DNA from: Candidatus Bacteroides intestinavium
GTDB taxonomy: Bacteria > Bacteroidota > Bacteroidia > Bacteroidales > Bacteroidaceae
Direction of reading: 5' to 3'
Assembly (NCBI GenBank): GCA_019118325.1
Contig: DWZE01000131.1
Coordinates: 1 to 44,071, forward strand
DNA: 44,071 bases
Shown: in pieces, positions 23,376-32,064 of the stretch
How positions within the stretch are numbered: position 1 is the stretch's first letter
Layout of the letters: each line of letters begins with the position of its first letter
Made by a program: the position numbers and the translations under genes
Notes under the pieces: generated by a model
The model's input: the letters and a program-made list of their open reading frames with translations, nothing else
Databases searched by the model: none
Told to the model about the DNA's origin: nothing

Positions 23376-26300
23376 ATGAAGATATTACGCCACAAATTTA
23401 CCTCCTGCCTGGCAGGGGCCTTGCTCGCCCTTCACTTGACGGGCTGTCAGGACGACCCGCTGTTCTCCGCATCGGGATACGACGGACAAGGCGCAACAAA
23501 TACGCGGGCAGAAATGACGCAACCCGGGCCGCTGCAACAAGAAGGCGAATATTGGGTAGCGTCAAAACGTGTGCCGCTGGTGGGAGTGGGACGCATCGTG
23601 GACAACATATCCCAAGGCTTGGTGTCCATCAGCGAGAATGCCGACTTCAACAACGTGGTAGATACCAATCTGAACAACTACACTACAATCAGTGGCGTAA
23701 CGCTCAATGCCCTCGGCAACCAAATACTTTCCGTCAAAGACCTCTATCATACCTACCAAGGGAACCAAGCTGTCGGCTTCGTCATAGGCAACGAAGACAG
23801 CGGCTCGCTGTTGGATGTCTCCGTACTCGAATTTCTAGTGATATCCACCTACCGTGACGGCCAGTTAGTGGGAACCTATAACGTCAGCTCCAACAGCAAC
23901 CTGTTAAGCCTGGGCGTGCTAAGTTCGTCCAGCCAAGCCCTGCAAACCATTTCCGTCACGGCAGAAGAGCCTTTTGACGAAATCATGCTGGCCACCACGG
24001 GGGTATCGGCCAACGTGAATTGGAACGGTATGAAAATATACTATGCCTTCGTGGGCGAGACACCCATCAATTACGTCTACAAACAGGAAGGCAGCTTCCC
24101 AGATGCCGATTTCAGAGACACCCAACTGATGGGAGATGCCGACAAAATCCTCGCCCCCTCACACGACGAAGGTGTCCTTTTCTCCAGCGTCATACTAGAG
24201 CTTAGCATCCCTCACAAGACTACCCTGGATTACGGGCAGACCGTAGAGGCTGGAACAGAAGTCGGTTTCATCTACAACACCGGCACCGCCCTTGACTTCA
24301 GCATCGGCACAACGGTTAAACTGACCCCGTATGACACAGAGGGAAATGAAATAGAGAACGACATTTACGAGAAGAAAGGACTGATCGGCCTTTCGGTGGC
24401 CGGAGGAGGAAACGGTACTTATAGCTTAATTCCTTCAAAAGACATCAAAAGTCTGCAAATCAGTTTCAGCGCAGTCGGCCTTAACCTGGGAGGTACACGC
24501 CTCATGCGGGCCTTCACACGCGAAGCCACCACGGTAGACCCCACGGCCTATTTTGTCGCGCCCTACAAGGTAAAAACCAACGCCTCTTCTTATTACTTTA
24601 TGGCGCCCCAAGAAGGAGCAAGTATGGTAGATTGCCAGCTGGTAAGCAATCCCGGAGGACGGGCGGAGCTGGCCAAGACAGACAACGGAGGCTATGTATT
24701 AAAAGGTATGTTGCAAGGACGTACCTATGAAGTCGTGTTCCACTGCAAGGGGGCAGACGGTCAAGAGTTCATCAGCACGACCTACGTAACACGTGTGGCC
24801 GGAAGCACCAAAGACTGCCAGACCAGCTACATGGTGGGACAGGGATTCTCAATAGCAGAGACTAACGACATGGCAGGCATCATCATCATCTCCGGCATAA
24901 AGGAGGCCGAGAATATCATAGACCCGGATTACACGGGTAACTGCGCTTCGTTCGTATCAGCCATAGATGTTCTGCAACACGGTGTCTACGCAGCCGTCAA
25001 ATCGGACAATGACTTGCAACCCGCACCGGGCGAGACCTGGCGCGTGGGCTTCACCATCAAGACCGGACCGGGACTGTTGGGACTGCAAGCCCTGAAATTC
25101 TTCTCGATAGCCCTTTACAAGGATGGGCAGGAAGTTCAAAACGGCGTAGCGGCCAGCAACAACACCGCCTCGGTAAACCTCATCAACCTCGGAGGCGACA
25201 AAGTACGTATCAGCATCGAAACGACCCAAAGTTTCGATTGCATCGCCCTACGGACAGCCGGACTATTAGGACTTAACTTAGAGTTGCTGGAAATCTACAA
25301 TGCCTTCTACGAAAGTGCCTCGTGCGAGGAATACGAAGTGATGGACTATTGCTCGCAACTGATGACCCCCGCACAGAATAACTTGCGCGTGGACTATGCA
25401 AATACAGGATTCACAGGGATAGGTGTCGGTGCAGGTCTCTACAATATTGGAAACATGATGGATGAAAACACCGACAACTACACCACCGTTACCACCGTAG
25501 CGGATATCGGCCAATTCAGTCTGGCCTTCCGATTTGAGAAACAAACGCAAGCCAACAAATGGATTGGACTGATGCTTTCAACTCCCTCCGGACTGGCTAC
25601 TGTGGAGTTGCTGAGCAGTACGACCCTGAAAACAACCCTGAATGGTGTAGTACAAGAAACCATCACCCAAGAACAAGGCGGATTACTTGGGTTGGAACTG
25701 ATAGGATATGAAAACAGAAGGTATATAGAGGCCACACCCACACAGGATTTCGATGGCATTATCGTGGAATTCAACGGAATCAATGTGGCAGGAGACTGGC
25801 TGTTTTACGGCCTGTACGGCATCAAAGATTTAAACCACAATGGTAAGGAAGATTGTACGGAAGAAGAAGAGGATGTGGAAAATCCCGGCAGCATAACCTT
25901 GACACCCGTCAGTGAACATATCTGTAACGAAGAAGGATTAGAAAAGGTCGCCTTTGACATACAGGCTACACTGAACAATGGCATCAGCAGCGAAGACACC
26001 TATTACCTGAAATGGTTGTCAACCGACAGCCGTTCCGGCGTCATCCCCGTGAAGGTGCGGACAAACATTACCCCCAACCGCCTGGTGGCTGCCGACCCGG
26101 CCCTCCCGCTGGCATTGCCGGTAGGAGTCTACAGCCTCACATTATATTGGCAAGACATCACTGATGATGAAATCATGCAAGATGGCGCAACGGAAGAAGA
26201 CTTTGAAGTCAGCACCGGCTCCGCCCTCCTCATCATCCATCCCCGCCAAACCACCTGGACCGGCAGCAACAGCACCGACTGGAACGACTGGAGCAACTGG

Positions 26301-27725
26301 AGCGACGGCTCCCCCTGGGGCTGTACCGACGTCATCATCCCCGGCGGCCTCCATAACTATCCCATCCTGACCCAGGCCGACTACGACGCCGGCATGAACA
26401 ACTGCGCCCGCATCCACATCGAGGACGGCGGACAGATTGTCAACACCCGCTACCTCAATACCTACGACGGTGCCTGGGTGGACATACAGTTGGAGGGAGG
26501 ACGCTACTACATGCTGGCCTCTCCGCTGAAAGACATGGTGTCCGGCGACTGGTTCATCTCGCCCGATGTCACGCTGGCCACCAGCACAAGCATGGAAGGA
26601 CTTCCCCTGTTCACCACTTTCAACGAAGTCACTTACCCCGAACAGCGCACGAACCCCACCGTCTACCAACGCCTGTGGAGTACCCATGCCCCGGTGAAGA
26701 ATCCAGACGGCTATGAAGCCAAAGACAAAGTGACTCCCGATGAAACCCAGTGGACACCGCCCTACAACGCCGTGAACCAGGCATACGGCCTCGGCATGGG
26801 CTTCTCACTCATGGCAAACAAAGTGGAAGGGAACACATACCAGTTCCGGTTCCCCAAGCAGCATGTGACCTATCACTACTACAACCTGGCCGGACAGCCC
26901 ACGGGCATGACGGAATCTGTCAGCCGTCCCAACCGCACAGGCCGCTTCATTGACGAAGCACAGTGGAACAATGATAAGCTGACCGTCACGCAGACAAACA
27001 CCGAAGCAAGCACTGCCTTCCTGGTGGGCAACCCGTTTGTCTCCTACCTCAACCTGTCGGCCTTCATGTCAGCCAACGGCATCAGTGAAGTGAAACTGTT
27101 CGACGGCACCACGAACACCAACAACTCGCTCATCCTGATAGACGGCGAACTGGTGTCCAACGCCGGAGGATACGTCCGCCGCAACGTCATGCCTATGGAA
27201 GCCTTCTTTGTCATGACGCCGGACGGCCAGGCAAAGAGCGAGATGACCGTGACCTTCAACGCGAACATGCAGACTACCGATGCAGGCACAACTTCGGCTG
27301 TTACCCGCTCCCTCCCCTCCGACTCCTTCCTCCGCCTCAGTGCCACCCTCGACGGCAAGACGACCCACGCCCTACTGAGCGTCAGCCCCACAGCCTCGGC
27401 AGGTGTCATCCCCGGCGAGGACACGAAACTGCTGGTGGAGAGCGAGGCACGGCCCGCCGTAGCCATCTACACCGTGGCCGACGGACAGGCGTTGGACATC
27501 CAGCAAGTGCCCGACGACGTCCGCCGCATTTCCCTGGGCTTTTACCTGCCCGACGGAGGGAGTGCCGACATCCGCCTGAAGGCCGACTTCACCGACCCGC
27601 AGTGGCACGACTGGTTCCTGCTCGACCTGCGCACCGGACAACGCCGACGCCTCAACACCGCCATCCTTACCCTGGAGGATGTGCGCAACGGAAGCGGGCA
27701 GTACGCATTGACAAGGGACAATTAA
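23376..27725 (+). CDS. Giant modular lipoprotein, putative fimbrial tip or adhesin
   Basis: 1449 residues with lipoprotein signal (LTGC, C24) and an early NTR-A site (R44). Residues about 70-820 hold four related beta-rich modules, recognisable by an N(M/N)YTT-type or similar start, an internal L-L-G-L/V strand, an F-D-x-I/E-x-x-x-x-G strand and an xIYxAF end; modules 1 and 4 keep LNNYTT / TDNYTT. A calcium-loop-like DLNHNGKED follows near 818. The C-terminal third starts with a Trp-rich segment (TTWTGSNSTDWNDWSNWSDG) and continues with GGRYYMLASPL and AFLVGNPF stretches common in large Bacteroidota surface proteins. I do not recognise a specific family; a tip adhesin role is inferred from its place in the operon. 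Confidence 0.82.
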   Translation: MKILRHKFTSCLAGALLALHLTGCQDDPLFSASGYDGQGATNTRAEMTQPGPLQQEGEYWVASKRVPLVGVGRIVDNISQGLVSISENADFNNVVDTNLNNYTTISGVTLNALGNQILSVKDLYHTYQGNQAVGFVIGNEDSGSLLDVSVLEFLVISTYRDGQLVGTYNVSSNSNLLSLGVLSSSSQALQTISVTAEEPFDEIMLATTGVSANVNWNGMKIYYAFVGETPINYVYKQEGSFPDADFRDTQLMGDADKILAPSHDEGVLFSSVILELSIPHKTTLDYGQTVEAGTEVGFIYNTGTALDFSIGTTVKLTPYDTEGNEIENDIYEKKGLIGLSVAGGGNGTYSLIPSKDIKSLQISFSAVGLNLGGTRLMRAFTREATTVDPTAYFVAPYKVKTNASSYYFMAPQEGASMVDCQLVSNPGGRAELAKTDNGGYVLKGMLQGRTYEVVFHCKGADGQEFISTTYVTRVAGSTKDCQTSYMVGQGFSIAETNDMAGIIIISGIKEAENIIDPDYTGNCASFVSAIDVLQHGVYAAVKSDNDLQPAPGETWRVGFTIKTGPGLLGLQALKFFSIALYKDGQEVQNGVAASNNTASVNLINLGGDKVRISIETTQSFDCIALRTAGLLGLNLELLEIYNAFYESASCEEYEVMDYCSQLMTPAQNNLRVDYANTGFTGIGVGAGLYNIGNMMDENTDNYTTVTTVADIGQFSLAFRFEKQTQANKWIGLMLSTPSGLATVELLSSTTLKTTLNGVVQETITQEQGGLLGLELIGYENRRYIEATPTQDFDGIIVEFNGINVAGDWLFYGLYGIKDLNHNGKEDCTEEEEDVENPGSITLTPVSEHICNEEGLEKVAFDIQATLNNGISSEDTYYLKWLSTDSRSGVIPVKVRTNITPNRLVAADPALPLALPVGVYSLTLYWQDITDDEIMQDGATEEDFEVSTGSALLIIHPRQTTWTGSNSTDWNDWSNWSDGSPWGCTDVIIPGGLHNYPILTQADYDAGMNNCARIHIEDGGQIVNTRYLNTYDGAWVDIQLEGGRYYMLASPLKDMVSGDWFISPDVTLATSTSMEGLPLFTTFNEVTYPEQRTNPTVYQRLWSTHAPVKNPDGYEAKDKVTPDETQWTPPYNAVNQAYGLGMGFSLMANKVEGNTYQFRFPKQHVTYHYYNLAGQPTGMTESVSRPNRTGRFIDEAQWNNDKLTVTQTNTEASTAFLVGNPFVSYLNLSAFMSANGISEVKLFDGTTNTNNSLILIDGELVSNAGGYVRRNVMPMEAFFVMTPDGQAKSEMTVTFNANMQTTDAGTTSAVTRSLPSDSFLRLSATLDGKTTHALLSVSPTASAGVIPGEDTKLLVESEARPAVAIYTVADGQALDIQQVPDDVRRISLGFYLPDGGSADIRLKADFTDPQWHDWFLLDLRTGQRRRLNTAILTLEDVRNGSGQYALTRDN

Positions 27726-27754
27726 ATGAGGAATAAAAATGAAGAATGACTTCC

Positions 27755-27852
27755 CGTCATCCCGAGCGAAGTCGAGGGATCTCACTAAGTCTTCTCTCGC
27801 ACAATCTTGAGATGTTTCGACTACGGCCTGCGGCCTACGCTCAACATGACAG
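27755..27852. repeat. Dispersed GTCAT...ATGACAG inverted repeat, copy 2
   Basis: It begins CGTCATCCCGAGCGAAGTCG and ends CTACGCTCAACATGACAGG, with TCTTGAGATGTTTCGACTAC in between. It is homologous to the elements at 2919, 31838 and 34421. Confidence 0.7.
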
Positions 27853-27889
27853 GGAGAATGAAGAATAACAACAAAAGGCAATATATAGA

Positions 27890-29305
27890 ATGAACAAAAG
27901 ACAAGCCCCCGCAAGAACAAGAAGGAGAATGAAACGCCGTTCTTCATTCTTCATTCTTAGTTCTTCCGTATTAATACTTTTGCTGGCTGCCTGCCAGGGC
28001 GACGAACTGCCCCTGACACCGCAACCGCAAAACCCGTCCGTCCTTACCTTCACCGTGGCTGCCGAGACAGCCGAGACGCGCTCCGTGCCCGAAAGTCCCA
28101 GCACCGAAACTGGCAAGGGCGTGCAATACGTGCAGAATGTCAAGCTCTACCTCTTCAAGGAAGGCGACGGCAGCACGACCTACGTCGGCATGGAAGAACC
28201 GATATGGAAGAACCTCAGCATAGAGAGCGGCGGCGAAGCAGTAAATTCGGAGATTGAGGCCAACAAGGCAGGCCACAGCACCGTCTCCAAATCCTATCCC
28301 CTCCAAACTGCCCTCGAACCCAACACCACCTACACCCTCCTGGCTGTGGGCTACGAAAAGGATGCAATCTACGACATACAAACAAACGGCCAATCGCTGG
28401 AAGGGCTGAAGGAACGGACGGACAACGGGGACGGCACCTACACCGACGGCGCGGAAGTCACCCTCTCCGACCTCTCCAGCGTGCTTACCTCCGGCAAAGA
28501 CAAATCAAACATACAGTCCAACGAATACTTCACCGGCACGGAGACCGCCACCACCGACGCCGACGGTCGCCTGCCCGAAGGCACCACCGTCACGATGCGC
28601 CGCCGCGTGGCCGGGCTGAGCGCCTGCTTCAAACTGACTAACTTCAGCCGGCAACCTGCCGCCGTGGCCATCATGCTTTGGAAAGACCCATACAAAGACG
28701 TGCCCACCCTGCGGAGAATCTGGCAACAACCCAACTTCACCGACCACGGCGAAACGGCACTCACCTCCTCCACCGAAGACGCCCCTAATATGTCGCCTCA
28801 GTGCCTGCTTTGGCTGGACTTCAAACAAGAAAATACCGGCATAGAAAACTACATAAATACTGACGAAGAAGACCCTGATGACTCAGACGATGAAGATACC
28901 TCAGGCATCGACGACAACGATAAGGACAAAAACAGCACCTACATCACCGAAGTTCAAAGTGGCTACGTCCTCCCGATAGAGGCACCCGGCATCGACGAGG
29001 AGAAGAACTACACCCTGGCCGTCGTGGTCTACACACAGGAAGGCGAGAAATACCGGGCCATCTGCACCAAGCGTGCCGCCCTGGCCGAGGACGGCAACCT
29101 GATATTCGCCACCGACCTGGGCACCGGCATCGTGGACGATGAGTCCTACTACCGCTATCCCATCGTGGCCAACCGCTTCTACCGCTTCGGCACGGGAAGC
29201 AAGCCGCTGGAAGTCGAGTATGACGAGAACAACCCCTTCGAGGTCATCGTGGAACCGGGCTGGGAAGGAATGCCGGACTTGGGATTCGGAGAGAATGAGG
29301 AATGA
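27890..29305 (+). CDS. Fimbrillin-family lipoprotein
   Basis: 471 residues. A long basic n-region (MNKRQAPARTRRRMKRR) leads into SSFFILSSSVLILLLAAC (C35). A Thr-Arg activation-type site follows (ETR-S, R64). The fimbrillin signature MRRRVAGLSACFKL lies mid-protein, with an acidic low-complexity stretch near 325-345. ATG at 27929 (M14, after GGAGA) is an alternative start giving a shorter, more normal signal peptide. It is one of several accessory or tip-type subunits after the giant lipoprotein. Its leader plus signal-peptide DNA is duplicated at 29478 and 35560. Confidence 0.82.
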   Translation: MNKRQAPARTRRRMKRRSSFFILSSSVLILLLAACQGDELPLTPQPQNPSVLTFTVAAETAETRSVPESPSTETGKGVQYVQNVKLYLFKEGDGSTTYVGMEEPIWKNLSIESGGEAVNSEIEANKAGHSTVSKSYPLQTALEPNTTYTLLAVGYEKDAIYDIQTNGQSLEGLKERTDNGDGTYTDGAEVTLSDLSSVLTSGKDKSNIQSNEYFTGTETATTDADGRLPEGTTVTMRRRVAGLSACFKLTNFSRQPAAVAIMLWKDPYKDVPTLRRIWQQPNFTDHGETALTSSTEDAPNMSPQCLLWLDFKQENTGIENYINTDEEDPDDSDDEDTSGIDDNDKDKNSTYITEVQSGYVLPIEAPGIDEEKNYTLAVVVYTQEGEKYRAICTKRAALAEDGNLIFATDLGTGIVDDESYYRYPIVANRFYRFGTGSKPLEVEYDENNPFEVIVEPGWEGMPDLGFGENEE

Positions 29306-29313
29306 AGAAATTA

Positions 29314-29408
29314 TAGGAGGTGCCGCATCCTTGCGGCACATTCACGACGCACCATACAAGCATTCAGAACCAACGTGACAGTGCGCCGCAAGAATGCGGC
29401 ACCTCCTA
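29314..29408. repeat. 95-bp palindromic element TAGGAGGTGCCGCAT...
   Basis: TAGGAGGTGCCGCATCCTTG (from 29314) is the near-perfect reverse complement of CAAGAATGCGGCACCTCCTA (to 29408), separated by an unrelated centre. Long terminal inverted repeats and no coding capacity suggest a miniature dispersed element. The gap 29306-29504 has no other recognisable signal. Confidence 0.75.
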
Positions 29409-29504
29409 CCGTTTCATGATAGTATAAACCCAAAAGGAGTGATTACTTATTTGCGAAATTCGCGTTCAAATAAAGAAGAATAACAACAAAAACAACCTAT
29501 AATA

Positions 29505-31823
29505 ATGAATAACAGACAAGCCCCTGCAAGAACAAGAAGAAGAATGCTCCCCCGTTCTTCATTCTTCATTCTTAGTTCTTCATTATTACTGCTCTTGGCC
29601 GCCTGCGAGGACACCCTGCAAAACAGCCTCCCCGCTACGGGCGACGGCCTCCCCGTGACCCTCACCCTCGACAGCCGGGAGGAGAGCGCCGCCACGCGCA
29701 CCGAACTGGTGAGCGCCGACCCCACCCACCATGTGGAGCAAGTCGAAATCCTTATCTTCGAAGGAGAGGACGACGACGCCAAAAGGATAGACACGGAAAC
29801 TATCAAGGACTGGCCAAAGGACAAGAGTAGCCTTACATACACCCTGCAACACCCCTTTGTGGAGGGGCAGACCTACACCCTGCTGGGCGTGGGGAAAGAC
29901 AACGAGTTCTATAATACATATAACATAGATACAGACAAAACTTTGGGCGAGACCTATGCCCGCCTGAAAGCGAACCAATCCCCGGCCCAGTGCGAATTCT
30001 TCACCGGCAGCGTCACCTTCACCCACCAAGGCCGCGGCACGCAGATTGACGACCTGACGATGCGCCGCCGCGTGGCCGGGGTGATGCTGTATGTGACGGA
30101 GATTCCGCAAGAGGTGGACGGCAAGCGCGTCACCTCCGTCAGGCTGGAGCTGGGAAGCAACCAAAAGAGCAGCGTCCTGCTGAAGCGCGACTTCACCGAC
30201 CCGGAATGGACGGAACCCGACGGACAGGATGAACTGGCAGACTCAAAAACACTGGCCCAAATAGACTTATCGAACTATACCTATGACGGCAAGGATTTCT
30301 ACATGGAAGGCGACAAGCCGGCCACCGGATACGCCGGTGTCTACATGCTGCCGCTGAACAAGACTGAAAATGTCAATACTTTCACCGTCAAGCTCTATGG
30401 AAAGGAAGTGGACAAAGAAACCGGAAAACCCACAGGCGAGGAAACAGAACTAAGCAAATCCTTCACCGTGACGAACCACAACGCGAACAGCACAACCTTC
30501 GACATCCGCAGCAACTACATCTACTGCATCGGCAAGAAGGGCGAAGGCATCGACGAACCCATCAGCCTCTCCGGAAAGCCCATCTACCTGGACGTGACGG
30601 AGTGGACGACAATCAACACCAACAACCCGACCTTCGAATCGGCACGGGTGCAGGCGTTGTTCGACGATACGGATAACCCCATCCATAACTGCATGAACGA
30701 GGAATTTAGCATAAAGATATTGCCACCGCTGGAAACAATTAAGCGATATGTAACAAAAATCAAACTTGATATCCTACCGAATACGTACGCCTTGAATGAC
30801 AATGGCGAGACTACCCTCATCCACGAAGACAATGGATTAAGCGAAAATGCAAAAAACTACTATTCAAACTGGCTGTACGTCAAACAATCAAACAATACCT
30901 ATACAAAAGAATATATCCTATATGATGGTACAGGCAACATTGATGACATGACAACAAATCTTACTCTCTTCCTACGGGATTACGCGCGTTTTCGGTCATG
31001 GGGATGGGCCGAACCAAATAGTTTGCAAGACAATCAATATTCCTGGGTAGGCACAAAAGAAGATATAGAACGTATTAACAGAGATTTCCGTTACACAGAT
31101 ATACTTCTCACTACACATATAGAATGGGATAAGAACAATAACAACATCATTGAAGAAAACGAGAAGTCTGACCGAACAGACACGTTACGTATCCATCAAT
31201 ACAATACAATTACTGTAAATTATAGGAACATGGGCGACAATAGTCTAAAACAACATATCGTAACATGCGGATTTAGCCGTCAAGACATTAACCAAAACGC
31301 TTGGGGATATCAGGATAGCAACAATGATGTAGTATATACATCAGGTTTGCAGGTACCATTCCAATCTGGACATTTGTCCAACGGAAGCTACAATGTTACC
31401 CAGGTAGGGAAGCTCAACAATTTAGTATCATATACAGGTTCAGCCATTGGAGTGGCAGCCCGTCCCATTGAATATATAAATGAATATGGCACTCTCATTC
31501 AATCCTTTAACTATCCCGTTACTGACAAAGACCAAAGAGTTGAAAAATGCTGGTATCTTCCCGCACAACTGGAATTGCAAGGCTTCCTCATTCAATGCGC
31601 CTCCAATGTCGAAGGAGAATCTATAAAGAGCAACATCTTGTTCGACAATATCTATTTGACATCCACCCTAAGAGACCAAGCAGGTAAAGATGCCATATCC
31701 TTTAAGGAAACTACGACCGGGCCTTACATAGAATATGTAGACAGAGGTAATACCAATAACAGATACCATATTCGGCAAGCCAGGCGTTTCCCCGACGAAA
31801 CAGGATATGACTATCAGTGGTAA
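29505..31823 (+). CDS. Fimbrillin-like lipoprotein with C-terminal FISUMP/DUF1566-like domain
   Basis: 772 residues; signal SSFFILSSSLLLLLAAC (C34), ATR-T site (R65). The N-terminal ~390 residues are a fimbrillin-type unit (MRRRVAGVMLYVTE) ending around SLSGKPIYLDVTEW. The remaining half is a different module containing WYLPAQLELQGFL, a motif shared with the gene at 32065 and with FISUMP/DUF1566-type extracellular domains. The DNA turns clearly AT-rich from about 30710, close to that domain boundary, suggesting a chimeric gene. It is probably a tip subunit, by analogy with multi-domain fimbrillin tips. Confidence 0.8.
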   Translation: MNNRQAPARTRRRMLPRSSFFILSSSLLLLLAACEDTLQNSLPATGDGLPVTLTLDSREESAATRTELVSADPTHHVEQVEILIFEGEDDDAKRIDTETIKDWPKDKSSLTYTLQHPFVEGQTYTLLGVGKDNEFYNTYNIDTDKTLGETYARLKANQSPAQCEFFTGSVTFTHQGRGTQIDDLTMRRRVAGVMLYVTEIPQEVDGKRVTSVRLELGSNQKSSVLLKRDFTDPEWTEPDGQDELADSKTLAQIDLSNYTYDGKDFYMEGDKPATGYAGVYMLPLNKTENVNTFTVKLYGKEVDKETGKPTGEETELSKSFTVTNHNANSTTFDIRSNYIYCIGKKGEGIDEPISLSGKPIYLDVTEWTTINTNNPTFESARVQALFDDTDNPIHNCMNEEFSIKILPPLETIKRYVTKIKLDILPNTYALNDNGETTLIHEDNGLSENAKNYYSNWLYVKQSNNTYTKEYILYDGTGNIDDMTTNLTLFLRDYARFRSWGWAEPNSLQDNQYSWVGTKEDIERINRDFRYTDILLTTHIEWDKNNNNIIEENEKSDRTDTLRIHQYNTITVNYRNMGDNSLKQHIVTCGFSRQDINQNAWGYQDSNNDVVYTSGLQVPFQSGHLSNGSYNVTQVGKLNNLVSYTGSAIGVAARPIEYINEYGTLIQSFNYPVTDKDQRVEKCWYLPAQLELQGFLIQCASNVEGESIKSNILFDNIYLTSTLRDQAGKDAISFKETTTGPYIEYVDRGNTNNRYHIRQARRFPDETGYDYQW

Positions 31824-31837
31824 ATTGTCATGCCCGC

Positions 31838-31915
31838 CCCGTCATTCTGAACGCAATGAAGAATCTCCAATCAGACAAGTAAGCGGGAGATGCCTCATTT
31901 CATTCAGCATGACAG
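31838..31915. repeat. Dispersed GTCAT...ATGACAG inverted repeat, copy 3
   Basis: A shorter and more diverged member: CCCGTCATTCTGAACGCAAT at the left, CATTCAGCATGACAGG at the right. It is located just after the stop codon of the preceding gene. Confidence 0.55.
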
Positions 31916-31928
31916 GAACGAAGGCTTT

Positions 31929-31997
31929 TCTACGACACCCATAGAGGCTCCTCTACGACACCCGTAGAAGCTCCTCTACGGCAGGCATAGAACTTCC
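31929..31997 (+). repeat. Tandem array of three hairpins, exact 23-bp period
   Basis: Units at 31929, 31952 and 31975. The middle unit reads TCTACG-ACACC-CGTAGA plus AGCTCC; the outer two have substitutions (CATAGA at the 3' arm). Same 17+6 layout and the same ACACC loop as the array at 22157-22250, with a different stem word. Confidence 0.8.
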
Positions 31998-32064
31998 GGA
32001 CACCGGAAAGGAACGGTTGCAAGACACCGCCAACCATAACAACGAAACAGAAACATAACCCGAT

